A stretch of 64,000 nt of DNA. Source: an uncultured bacterium. Lineage in GTDB: Bacteria; Bacillota; Clostridia; Lachnospirales; Lachnospiraceae. Location: positions 1 through 64,000 of the forward strand of contig CANRWP010000002.1 of the NCBI GenBank assembly GCA_947643595.1. The letters are read 5' to 3'. Position 1 is the stretch's first letter. Each line of letters starts with the position of its first letter. Positions 52,608-60,815 of the stretch are shown piece by piece. The notes beneath the pieces were generated by a model. The model was given only the letters and a program-made list of their open reading frames with translations. It did no database searches and was not told the origin of the DNA. The translations under genes and the position numbers were made by a program.

Positions 52608-53690
52608 TTATAAAAGTCCACGCTCCTCCAAAATCTTCAGATGCTCTTCCACATCGCCCTCCTTGATGACGATCGTGCCGGAGTCATTTGCGAATGCAGG
52701 CTTATTTCCTTCCTTGATGTCCTTGATATAGTGTACGGATTCATAAGCCATCTTGTAGAAGTCCTGCGCGATCGTGCAATCCAGCGCGCCGCTTGTCACA
52801 TAATTCAGAATCTCCTCGGAGTCATCGATACCGACTACGATCAGTTTATCGCTGAGATTTTCGCTCTCCACATAGTTTGCGATACCGGGGCATCCATATC
52901 CGTCCTGACTCACTACAACGTTGAGGTCGGGATAGCTCTTCAGCAAAGCAGCCAGTTTGTCCGACGCCACAGCCGCATCTGAATTACATTCTTCCTGGAT
53001 CAGCGTCGCATCCGGATACTCCTTCTGGATCGTCTCACAGAACGCTTTATACTGAAGATTCTGGGTCTCTGTCTCCAGAGTCGTCTGGATATAACATGCT
53101 GTCACATGGTCGAAAGAACTGTACTTTTCTTCTTTCAGGTAGGACAGAACCGTCTCCGCCTGCGTCACACCCATGTTCACGGGATCCGTGCCGATCCAGC
53201 AGTCCTGCAGTTCTTCTGTCGTGTATGTATTGCAGGTAACCACCGGTATCTCCGCTTCTCTGGCCTTCGTCAGCACATCGGTAGCCTGATCCGTATCCAG
53301 AATAACGGTGATAATTCCATCCGCCTTGTTGGTCACCGCTGTGTCCAGAAGGGTGATAACCCCGGCAGTGTCGTTCGGAGTTGTCGGTGATACGTACTGT
53401 CCCGTCCAGCCGATCTCGGCCAGTGCATCTTCAAAACCTTTCTGAGCAGATCCCCACGCAACGCCGCCCGTAACGATGCTGACAAACATGATGTCCTGTG
53501 ATTCCCCTGATGTTTCAGCTGCCTCCGCATTCTCTTCCTGCGCCGGTTCCGGAGCCTCCGTCTCCTCTTCCGTATTTTCCTGTGTCTCAGCCGGCTCCGT
53601 CGTCGCCTGCGGTTCCTCCGCACTGCTGCCGCACCCGGTGAGCACAAGCGCGCTTACCAGTAACAGTCCGATTAATTTTTTCAACTTCAT
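52608..53690 (-). CDS. Sugar-binding lipoprotein (type 1 fold)
   Basis: The ATG at 53690 with GGGAGG upstream gives 360 residues. A lipoprotein signal ends LVLTGC, followed by an acidic Glu/Ala/Pro linker (about 25-60) and a type 1 periplasmic-binding fold (TGGVAWGSAQKGFEDALAEIGW, DTAVTNKADGIITVILD, VVVSQDGYGCPGIANYV). It presumably captures the sugar outside and is the first gene of the second operon. Asp/Asn-rich pocket segments do not identify the ligand by eye. Confidence 0.88.
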   Translation of the reverse strand: MKLKKLIGLLLVSALVLTGCGSSAEEPQATTEPAETQENTEEETEAPEPAQEENAEAAETSGESQDIMFVSIVTGGVAWGSAQKGFEDALAEIGWTGQYVSPTTPNDTAGVITLLDTAVTNKADGIITVILDTDQATDVLTKAREAEIPVVTCNTYTTEELQDCWIGTDPVNMGVTQAETVLSYLKEEKYSSFDHVTACYIQTTLETETQNLQYKAFCETIQKEYPDATLIQEECNSDAAVASDKLAALLKSYPDLNVVVSQDGYGCPGIANYVESENLSDKLIVVGIDDSEEILNYVTSGALDCTIAQDFYKMAYESVHYIKDIKEGNKPAFANDSGTIVIKEGDVEEHLKILEERGLL

Positions 53691-53731
53691 TTTTAGACCT
53701 CCCTTTTCATCTGAATCTGAATTATTTTTAT

Positions 53732-53743
53732 GAGCACGTGCTC
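53732..53743. promoter_or_regulatory. LacI-type operator at the second sugar operon
   Basis: GAGCACGTGCTC is a perfect 12-bp palindrome nine bases downstream of the predicted -10 box of the binding-protein gene. It shares the TTTTTATGAGCACG flank with the site at 53884, pointing to one regulator, the divergent LacI-type protein. Confidence 0.7.
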
Positions 53744-53752
53744 GATAACAAA

Positions 53753-53781
53753 AACATATCATTATTCCTTGTATTTTGCAA
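53753..53781 (-). promoter_or_regulatory. Promoter of the second sugar operon
   Basis: On the minus strand TTGCAA (53776-53781) and TATGTT (53753-53758) are 17 bases apart; the palindromic operator lies over the start site. Confidence 0.55.
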
Positions 53782-53883
53782 TATATTTTTACTCATTTTT
53801 ATGATTTCTACAAATTTAAACCTTAATTTTTGGTTATTTTGTATATTAATTTTTTTGTATCCTCTATGATTATTTATTTTTAT

Positions 53884-53894
53884 GAGCACGAGAC
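53884..53894. promoter_or_regulatory. Second LacI-type operator half
   Basis: GAGCACGAGAC repeats the first nine bases of the perfect operator and its upstream flank. It lies just before the -35 box of the LacI-type gene, so it may serve autoregulation or looping with the first site 150 bases away. Confidence 0.5.
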
Positions 53895-53902
53895 CATTTT
53901 CT

Positions 53903-53931
53903 TTGACACAAAAATATAACTATGCTAAAAT
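53903..53931 (+). promoter_or_regulatory. Promoter of the LacI-type regulator
   Basis: TTGACA at 53903-53908 and TAAAAT at 53926-53931 are 17 bases apart, 50 bases upstream of the ATG at 53982. Confidence 0.75.
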
Positions 53932-53981
53932 TATAGACAGATAACGCTTTTTCATATTTTCAAAACCTCAGGAGTATATAT

Positions 53982-55013
53982 ATGATCACACAAATTCAGA
54001 TCGCCGAGATGGCCGGCGTTTCCCGGTCTACGGTTGGCCGGGTCCTCAACCACTGTGAGGACGTAAACGAAGAGACCCGCAAAAAAGTTACGGATATCAT
54101 CGAGAGAATGGACTATCATCCCAATCGTGCCGGAAAGGCTCTCGCCATCAAGCAAAAGAATCTCAAGATCGGCTGCATCATCATACAGGCGGACAATCCG
54201 TTTTATGCTGAATTGAACAAGGGCATTCAGGAAAAGGCAGAAGAATTTAAGACATACGGCATCAGCGTTATCGTGGAGAGTGTTGTTTTTCGGACGGAAG
54301 ATCAGATTCAGAAAATCGATGAACTGCTGGCCCAAAACATCACCGCCCTGGTCATCCAGCCCACCAACGAGACCGCCATAGCGGAAAAACTGCTGGAGGT
54401 GGAAAAGTCCGGTATCCCTATCGTGACGGTCAACACGGACCTCCCCGACTTTCACTCTACTTTCTGTTATGTCGGGAACGATTTCTATTTATGCGGAAAG
54501 ACGGCGGCCAATCTGATGGAGATGATAACGGACGGCCCCTGTAATATCGGCGTCATCACAGGTTTTTTCAAAGCGAAATCCCACGCCGACAGGATCAGGG
54601 GGTTCCAGGATTATATCCGGAATGTGCCCAGGATGTCCATCGCCGCCATAGCGGAAAATATGGACGATGAAATGGAATCTTACTTCGTCACAAAGACAAT
54701 GTTGAAGGAACATCCCGAGATCAACACGATGTTCCTTGTCGCCGGCGGCGTGCACGGAGCGGGTACCGCCATCAAGAGCGTGGAGGAGGAACAGCACCGC
54801 CATATCAGGACGATCTCCTTTGATGATGTTCCGACCACGCGCAGCCTGGTGCGGGACGGCACGATACAGGCCACCATCTGCCAGCAGCCCATCCGCCAGG
54901 GGCAGATGGCGCTCGCGGTTCTCTTTGAATATTTTGTCGATGGAAAACTACCTGACAGCAAACGTCTGTACACTGATATTCAGATAAAAATACAGGCAAA
55001 TATTGATACTTAA
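53982..55013 (+). CDS. LacI-family transcriptional regulator
   Basis: This 343-residue protein has an N-terminal LacI helix-turn-helix (IQIAEMAGVSRSTVGRVLNH) and hinge (YHPNRAGKALA), then a type 1 sugar-binding domain (ADNPFYAELNKGI, IRTISFDDVPTTRSLVRDGTIQATICQQP). Its gene is divergent from the second sugar operon and flanked by two matching palindromic sites. It most likely represses that operon and itself until the imported sugar or a derivative binds. CAGGAG precedes the ATG. Confidence 0.92.
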   Translation: MITQIQIAEMAGVSRSTVGRVLNHCEDVNEETRKKVTDIIERMDYHPNRAGKALAIKQKNLKIGCIIIQADNPFYAELNKGIQEKAEEFKTYGISVIVESVVFRTEDQIQKIDELLAQNITALVIQPTNETAIAEKLLEVEKSGIPIVTVNTDLPDFHSTFCYVGNDFYLCGKTAANLMEMITDGPCNIGVITGFFKAKSHADRIRGFQDYIRNVPRMSIAAIAENMDDEMESYFVTKTMLKEHPEINTMFLVAGGVHGAGTAIKSVEEEQHRHIRTISFDDVPTTRSLVRDGTIQATICQQPIRQGQMALAVLFEYFVDGKLPDSKRLYTDIQIKIQANIDT

Positions 55014-55026
55014 CGGATTTGATTAC

Positions 55027-55055
55027 TTGTGATTTTTCTCCTGATATAGTATAAT
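55027..55055 (+). promoter_or_regulatory. Promoter of the GntR/FCD regulator
   Basis: TTGTGA at 55027-55032 and a consensus TATAAT at 55050-55055 are 17 bases apart. The -10 is inside an 11-base palindrome, GTATAATATAC (55049-55059), a likely GntR operator giving autorepression. Confidence 0.65.
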
Positions 55056-55105
55056 ATACGTGATTTATACAACACATTCCGTTTCATAAGTAGGAGTTTT
55101 ATCGC

Positions 55106-55750
55106 ATGAATACGCCAGTAGAAACCAAACAAAATTTAAAGATCCAAGCATACTTGATTTTAAAAGAAAAAATTGTCAGCTGTGAATACCGTCCCGGAAG
55201 CATGCTGAACGAAGCACAGCTCGCCGCAGAACTGGGCTTCAGCCGGACGCCCATCCGGGAAGCTATCAGTATTCTGGAAATGGACGGATTTCTTCGGATC
55301 GTTCCCAAAAAAGGAATTTTAGTCACTGATATTTTACTTGGTGATATCGTTCAGATTTTTCAGGCCCGTATGGAGATCGAACCCATCGCCTTAAAACTGG
55401 CCGGCCCCAATATCCCGCAGGAAGAATTGCTCATGTGGAAAGAAAAATTCCAGTCTGATGTTTCCTCTGTTGAACATGGCTATCAAACAGATACCGCAAT
55501 GCATCTCAGCATTATCGGATACTGCAATAACTCCTACATTATCGATATGATGAAAAAGGTTTTTGATAAAAATACCCGAATTATTATCTGCAGTACTCAA
55601 AATAAAGCACATATGCAGGATGCCCGCAAAGAACACCTTGAGATTTTGGATTATCTGCTGCAACAGGATTTCGACCAGGCGGCCATAAAAATGCGCACAC
55701 ATGTAGCCGGATGCCGAAACGCGGCAATGGATTTCTTTTATTCTACATAA
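55106..55750 (+). CDS. GntR-family transcriptional regulator (FadR/FCD subfamily)
   Basis: This 214-residue protein has an N-terminal GntR winged helix (AQLAAELGFSRTPIREAISIL, IVPKKGILVTDI) and an all-helical FCD ligand domain with metal-site histidines (DTAMHLSIIGYCNN, HVAGCRN). FCD regulators usually respond to small carboxylates or sugar acids. It converges on the third sugar operon and shares its terminator, so the natural target is that operon, whose promoter lies beyond the right edge. AGGAG precedes the ATG at 55106. Confidence 0.9.
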   Translation: MNTPVETKQNLKIQAYLILKEKIVSCEYRPGSMLNEAQLAAELGFSRTPIREAISILEMDGFLRIVPKKGILVTDILLGDIVQIFQARMEIEPIALKLAGPNIPQEELLMWKEKFQSDVSSVEHGYQTDTAMHLSIIGYCNNSYIIDMMKKVFDKNTRIIICSTQNKAHMQDARKEHLEILDYLLQQDFDQAAIKMRTHVAGCRNAAMDFFYST

Positions 55751-55760
55751 TCACAGAAAA

Positions 55761-55785
55761 AAAGACGGGCTCAATGCCCGTCTTT
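55761..55785. terminator. Shared bidirectional terminator
   Basis: A perfect ten-base stem (AAAGACGGGC / GCCCGTCTTT) with a five-base loop is followed by T residues on the plus strand and an A-rich run upstream. It overlaps the 3' end of the kinase gene, whose stop codon lies in the loop. Confidence 0.8.
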
Positions 55786-57303
55786 ATATTCCTGTATCGA
55801 ATTCCAGAGTCCGCCCAAAGCTTCTATTGTCTTACAATACAATTCGTATTTCTTATCATAGACAGCCGCTCTCTCCATATCCGGAAGAATCGGCGCCGAA
55901 ATCTGGCACATATCTTTCGCCGCGCCCGCAATATCCGAATAGGCTCCGCTCGCTGTCGCTCCGATCAGAGCACACCCAAACGCTCCCGTCTCGTTTACCT
56001 GCACACTCTCCACAGGCAGTTTCATAATATCCGCAAACATCTGGGTCCACATGGAAGACCGCGCCGCGCCACCGGCAAGCCGGATCGATTTCACCTGTGT
56101 CTTTCTGGTCTTTAAAAGTTTTTCCAGATGATACCTGTGGCAGAAAGTGACGCCTTCATATACACTTCGCAGCAAATGCTTTCTGGTGTGAAAATTGCTG
56201 ATTCCCACAAAGCTCCCGCTGGCGTTCGGATGGACGTTGCTCGCCATCAGAAACGGCAGATACACCGGACAGAATTCTTCCACCGGTATTTCTTCCACCC
56301 AGGCGTTCATCTGCTCATAGATATTCGTTCCGCTCTTTTTGCACTCCTCCCGCAGTTCCGGCAGCAACGTTTTCATAAACCATTCATTGTTCCCGGCTGA
56401 GGTCGGACTGCATTCTTCCACAAGATAGTATCCTGGCAGGCAGAAGAAAGAATTCATCATGACACTACCGTCAGTTACTGGTTCCCGGCCGATGTACTCG
56501 TTGATGCTCCAGGTTCCCGCGATCATACAGATATACTCCTCATCCGTGACACCCACCGCCACGGCGCAGGCATCGATATCAAAAGCACCTCCCGCCACAG
56601 GCGTTCCTGCTTTCAGACCTGTCTTCTCGGCCGCTTCCACTGTGACATATCCGCAGATATCTGTAGAATACCGAAGAGGCGGCAGCTTATCCATACATTC
56701 GGACAGTCCTAACAGCGCAAGTAGTTCCGGATCATACTCTCCGGTATGCAGATTTACCAGATTACAGCCTGAATAATCCGTGCGTTCCGCAAAGGCTTCA
56801 CCAGTCAGACGAAATCTCACATAATCCTTGCAGGCAAATATCCACTGTGTCTTCTCCAGAGTCTCCGGCTCGTTGTCTTTCAGCCAGGCGAGCAGAGATA
56901 CCGGCTGACTGCTCAGAATATGCTGACAGGATCTCTCAAATACCTTTTCCTCTGTCCCGTCTTTTTTCCACTTTACCGGATAGCTCCACGCTCTGTTGTC
57001 TGTGGAAATAATCCCGTTCCTAACCGGTCGGTCATCTTTTCCCCAGAGATACAATCCTTTTCCATGGCCGCATACTGCCGCACAGACGATCTCCTCCCCG
57101 GTAATTCCAGCCTTTTCGATAGCCTTCCGGATCACTTCGCAGTTGGCCTCCCACATCTCATCCATATCCCGCTCCGTAAAACCGGGCTTCGGTACCAGCA
57201 TCGCCGTATCCATGCCGGCAACTGCCACTTCCCGTCCCGTCTCATCAAAAACTGCGGCTTTTGTGGATGTTCCACCATTATCCAAACCAAGATAATACCT
57301 CAT
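55771..57303 (-). CDS. lyxK: FGGY kinase, L-xylulose kinase (LyxK/YiaP)-like
   Basis: This 510-residue kinase has LGLDNGGTSTKAAVFDE at the start, then CGHGKGLYLWGKDDRPVRNGI, AGGAFDIDACAVAVG, and GTWSINEYIG, ECSPTSAGNNEWF and the C-terminal GGAARSSMWTQMFADIM. The GKGLYLW, SPTSAGNNEWF and SVYEGVTFCH stretches recall E. coli LyxK. It would phosphorylate a ketose such as L-xylulose or a close relative. It is last in the third sugar operon. The YiaL-like protein at the other end of the same operon strengthens the link to the E. coli yia (diketogulonate/L-xylulose) pathway. Confidence 0.83.
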   Translation of the reverse strand: MRYYLGLDNGGTSTKAAVFDETGREVAVAGMDTAMLVPKPGFTERDMDEMWEANCEVIRKAIEKAGITGEEIVCAAVCGHGKGLYLWGKDDRPVRNGIISTDNRAWSYPVKWKKDGTEEKVFERSCQHILSSQPVSLLAWLKDNEPETLEKTQWIFACKDYVRFRLTGEAFAERTDYSGCNLVNLHTGEYDPELLALLGLSECMDKLPPLRYSTDICGYVTVEAAEKTGLKAGTPVAGGAFDIDACAVAVGVTDEEYICMIAGTWSINEYIGREPVTDGSVMMNSFFCLPGYYLVEECSPTSAGNNEWFMKTLLPELREECKKSGTNIYEQMNAWVEEIPVEEFCPVYLPFLMASNVHPNASGSFVGISNFHTRKHLLRSVYEGVTFCHRYHLEKLLKTRKTQVKSIRLAGGAARSSMWTQMFADIMKLPVESVQVNETGAFGCALIGATASGAYSDIAGAAKDMCQISAPILPDMERAAVYDKKYELYCKTIEALGGLWNSIQEYKDGH

Positions 57304-57346
57304 AATAATCCCTTATACCTTTCCGCTTGCTTTTTCCGGCAATACA

Positions 57347-58333
57347 TCAGGCATGATCTGCATAATCCCGATTTAAAATATGCGAGGAATCTTTCCCTGC
57401 AAAGAAATCTGCACTGATATCAATCGCCATTTTATAAATATTCCATAAAGATTCTATCGTCTGGCTGGAGACATGCGGCGTGATTACCGCGTTTTCCAAA
57501 GTCAGAAGCGGACAATCCAAAGGCAACGGCTCTTTCGCAAACACATCCAACCCCGCACCCGCGATCTGGCCCGATTTCAAAGCATTATACAGCGCATCCT
57601 CATCAACAATATTTCCGCGGGCGGTATTGACAATCACCGCTGTGGGCTTCATCAGCGCCAAAGTTTCTCTGTTTATCATATGATGAGTCTGTTCCGTATA
57701 CGGGACGTGAATGCTCACAGCATCCGCCTGTCGAAGCAGTTCTTCCAGCGCCACCAACTCCACACCGTCTGCCTCCATCACATCCCTTTTGGGGAAAGGA
57801 TCGTAAGCCAGAATCCTGCAATCAAAACCGCCAAGCAGTTTCGCCAGATGCCGTCCAATACAGCCATAGCCAATAATACCTACTGTACTTCCAATAATCT
57901 CATTTCCGATATCCTTTACCCATTCTCCGGCTTTTGCCCTCGCCTGATATGTATTAATCTTTCTGCGAGTAGAAAGAATCATGGTAAGTGCCATTTCTGC
58001 CACCGCCGTGGTATTAGCCCCTGTCGTTCTGGCAATAGCCATCCCGTTTGCACTTGCTGCCTTAAGGTCTACTTTATCATATCCCACGCCAAAACGCACT
58101 AATAATTTTGCACTGTTTTTTACCTGACTAAATATGGATTCTCCATAAGGTTCAATATCAATAATTCCCGCATCGGCATTTTGAAGCTCTTTTATTACAT
58201 TTTCTTCAGAAAAAGGATTCTGGGGTGCCCAACGGTATTCCAATCCTAGGGACTTTGCATATTCTTCTGTTCTTTGATTCAGATCACAAAAAATCTTTGT
58301 TTGCTCTCCAAAAAATGAAACTATTTTTTTCAT
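57347..58333 (-). CDS. D-2-hydroxyacid dehydrogenase (NAD-dependent)
   Basis: The ATG at 58333 after AAGGAG gives 328 residues. The Rossmann loop GIIGYGCIGRHLAKLL (about 150-165), RTVMT-like RFGVGYDKVDLKAA, and NTARGNIVDEDAL plus the catalytic His in ITPHVSSQT mark the D-isomer-specific 2-hydroxyacid dehydrogenase family (PGDH-like core without the ACT domain). It would interconvert a 2-keto and a 2-hydroxy acid. Its place between kinase and hydantoinase genes in one operon suggests a sugar-acid intermediate. Confidence 0.88.
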   Translation of the reverse strand: MKKIVSFFGEQTKIFCDLNQRTEEYAKSLGLEYRWAPQNPFSEENVIKELQNADAGIIDIEPYGESIFSQVKNSAKLLVRFGVGYDKVDLKAASANGMAIARTTGANTTAVAEMALTMILSTRRKINTYQARAKAGEWVKDIGNEIIGSTVGIIGYGCIGRHLAKLLGGFDCRILAYDPFPKRDVMEADGVELVALEELLRQADAVSIHVPYTEQTHHMINRETLALMKPTAVIVNTARGNIVDEDALYNALKSGQIAGAGLDVFAKEPLPLDCPLLTLENAVITPHVSSQTIESLWNIYKMAIDISADFFAGKDSSHILNRDYADHA

Positions 58334-58356
58334 GTCACTCCTTTTCTCCAACAATT

Positions 58357-59796
58357 TTATTTCTCTAACAAGTCATATGCAAGACCGTATGGTTTTCCAG
58401 GAATAAACTGTCCTTCCCCAGGTGTTCCAACATATTTTGCATTTTCAACAACTACTTTCCCCCGTAGCAGAACAGTTTCAAAGCGGCCTTTCTGTTCCAT
58501 GCCTTCAAAAATGCTGTACTCTACTCCAGACGGATTTGTCTCAACAGAAAATGTCCCCCTATATTCCGGATCGAGAATAGCAATATCGGCATCTGAGCCC
58601 ACAGCGATCGCTCCTTTGCGAGGATAAAGGCCATTCAGTTTCGCTGGTGTCGTGCAACACGCCTCTACATATTTCTTACGATTAATACGACCTGCCTCTA
58701 CGCCATATGTCCAGATTACATGCATACGGTCCCCCGCTCCCGGACAGCCATTTGGAATTTTGCGGAAATCACAATGTTTATTTTCTTCATCCCATCCTGT
58801 ATCCTTCTGTTCTTGATTTGTCATGGAATTATCAGAGCCAATTAAAGATATTGTCCCTTTATTCAGCGCATTCCAGAGATAATCCCGATCTTCCTGATCC
58901 CGCAACGGCGGCGAGCATACAAAATGAGAGGCGACTCTCCAATCCGGATTGTCCATAAGGTGCCAGTCAAGAGTCAGCCAAGCCGTACACGCCTCACCGA
59001 TAACTGCTTTCCCTTCTTCTTTGGCTTTGCGTATCTCTTCACCTGCCTCAATACAGCTGACGTGGCATATATTAATCGGGCAACGGGCCTGATCCGCAAA
59101 ACGGATTGCACGAGATACGCACTCCGCCTCACCAAATTCCGGTCTGGTATAATACTGATATTTTGGTTCAAAATGCCCAGCAGCGGCGGCTTCATTTCGA
59201 TATTTGTCGAGAACATCCGAATTTTCCGCATGTACCAGAACAAACATACCGCATTTCCCGGCTGCCTCCAGGCAATTCAAAAGTGCCATATCGTCCGCGT
59301 ACATTTCTGTCCCCTTAAAACAGAGAAACAGCTTCAAAGAGGGAATTCCCATCTCCACCAACTTCGGAAGCTCACTCTTGGTTTCTTCGGTATAATTCGT
59401 GCAGCATGCATGCAATGCGATATCAGGAGCAAGCTTACCCTTGATTCTCGTATTCAGCCTGTAATTACAGGAATCGACCAAATTTAAAAAATTTCCATCT
59501 TCATCATGTTCATTGAAAGCCATATCGACAATGGTGGTCGTTCCGCCAAGCAAACATACATACGAAGTATTAAAGTCACCGTTATAAGTTACACCATCTG
59601 TATTAAGAGCTTCAAAATGACAATGGCTATCAACTCCGCCAGGCATAACATATTTTCCTGCCGCATCGATCACTCGATCAACATTCTCCGACAAATTTAA
59701 TCCGATAGCAGAAATTTTCTCTCCATCTACCAATATGTCCGCCTGAAACTCATCTGTGGCAGTTACAATAGTTCCATTTTTAATTAATGTTTTCAT
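58357..59796 (-). CDS. Dihydropyrimidinase/hydantoinase-like cyclic amidohydrolase
   Basis: This 479-residue amidohydrolase has the paired metal-ligand histidines in GGVDSHCHFEA, the carbamylated Lys candidate in SLKLFLCFKGTEMYADD, His in VLVHAENSD and ICHVSC, and the Asp in IGSDNSM. Together these are the binuclear-zinc site of dihydropyrimidinases and D-hydantoinases. It opens cyclic amides such as dihydropyrimidines or hydantoins. GGAGGT precedes the ATG. Its position inside a sugar-import operon, with a dehydrogenase and FGGY kinase, is unusual and points to a nitrogen-ring substrate, or to a lactone-like one. Confidence 0.87.
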   Translation of the reverse strand: MKTLIKNGTIVTATDEFQADILVDGEKISAIGLNLSENVDRVIDAAGKYVMPGGVDSHCHFEALNTDGVTYNGDFNTSYVCLLGGTTTIVDMAFNEHDEDGNFLNLVDSCNYRLNTRIKGKLAPDIALHACCTNYTEETKSELPKLVEMGIPSLKLFLCFKGTEMYADDMALLNCLEAAGKCGMFVLVHAENSDVLDKYRNEAAAAGHFEPKYQYYTRPEFGEAECVSRAIRFADQARCPINICHVSCIEAGEEIRKAKEEGKAVIGEACTAWLTLDWHLMDNPDWRVASHFVCSPPLRDQEDRDYLWNALNKGTISLIGSDNSMTNQEQKDTGWDEENKHCDFRKIPNGCPGAGDRMHVIWTYGVEAGRINRKKYVEACCTTPAKLNGLYPRKGAIAVGSDADIAILDPEYRGTFSVETNPSGVEYSIFEGMEQKGRFETVLLRGKVVVENAKYVGTPGEGQFIPGKPYGLAYDLLEK

Positions 59797-59821
59797 TTTA
59801 GTACCTCCTTTATTTTTTCAT

Positions 59822-60793
59822 CTACTTTCTGTTATTCCTCTGCATAGAGGATAAAATAACTGCGGCCAGGATAATCAAACCCGTCGCAATATCCTGGAAA
59901 TAGTATTCCACATTCAAAATGGTAAGACCATTGGACATTGTACCGATAATTAACGCCCCCAGCAAGGTTCCCGCAAGGTTCGGTTGTCCATCATGAAATG
60001 CTGTACTTCCAAGCCACACTGCGGCAATAGAGTTTAACAGATAATCTTCCGCAGCCTGTGGATGTGCTGATCCCAGGCGGGATGTCAACATAATTGCCGT
60101 AATTCCGCAGGTCATACCGGAAAGAACAAACGCCCAGGTAATCGTTTTTTTTGTATTAATGCCGGACATCATGGTAGCTTCTTCATTATCTCCAACACCA
60201 TAAATATATCGGCCAAGTTTTGTCTGATTCAAAATGACTCCGGCAACTGCCAATACAAGCAGCATAATAATAACGGCATTTGGAATCACACCAAACAATC
60301 TCTTTGCCCCAAACAATTCAAATTCCGCAGGAAGATTGGTTACGGGATGCCCCTTTGTAAACGCCTGGTTAATTCCGGAAATGACATAACCAAAGCCCAG
60401 AGTACCAATGAAATCCGGAACACCGACATAGGCAACCAGAAGGCCATTAATAAGACCTGCCAGACCAGCAACCAAAATTGTAATCAGTACAGCCAGCCAC
60501 ATATTGATTCCGCCATGTTTTACCATCAATGAGGCAACAAGGATTCCCATCGCACTCGCGCTGTATCCGACAGACAGATCTGTGCGACCAGTAATCATAA
60601 CAAAGGTCTGTCCAATACTGATAACCGCCAACATAGCGATCTGCCGCAGAATCGTAATAATATTATTTGCTGTCAAAAACTTTCCTGATGCCAGTACCGT
60701 AAACGCTATTAAGAGGATCACATAACCAGCCAATGTTCCATAGGTCCGCACTAATTTTGACATATTCATATTTTTTCCAATAGCTTTTAACAT
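59822..60793 (-). CDS. Sugar ABC transporter permease (CUT2 family)
   Basis: This 323-residue permease has about nine to ten membrane helices and the coupling loop TGRTDLSVGYSASAMG. AAAGGAG precedes the ATG at 60793. A single permease is encoded, as in the second operon. It lies 22 bases after the ATPase gene and 25 bases before the hydantoinase-like gene, so uptake and catabolism are on one transcript. Confidence 0.88.
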   Translation of the reverse strand: MLKAIGKNMNMSKLVRTYGTLAGYVILLIAFTVLASGKFLTANNIITILRQIAMLAVISIGQTFVMITGRTDLSVGYSASAMGILVASLMVKHGGINMWLAVLITILVAGLAGLINGLLVAYVGVPDFIGTLGFGYVISGINQAFTKGHPVTNLPAEFELFGAKRLFGVIPNAVIIMLLVLAVAGVILNQTKLGRYIYGVGDNEEATMMSGINTKKTITWAFVLSGMTCGITAIMLTSRLGSAHPQAAEDYLLNSIAAVWLGSTAFHDGQPNLAGTLLGALIIGTMSNGLTILNVEYYFQDIATGLIILAAVILSSMQRNNRK

Positions 60794-60815
60794 TCTATCA
60801 CTCCTTTATTGTTTA

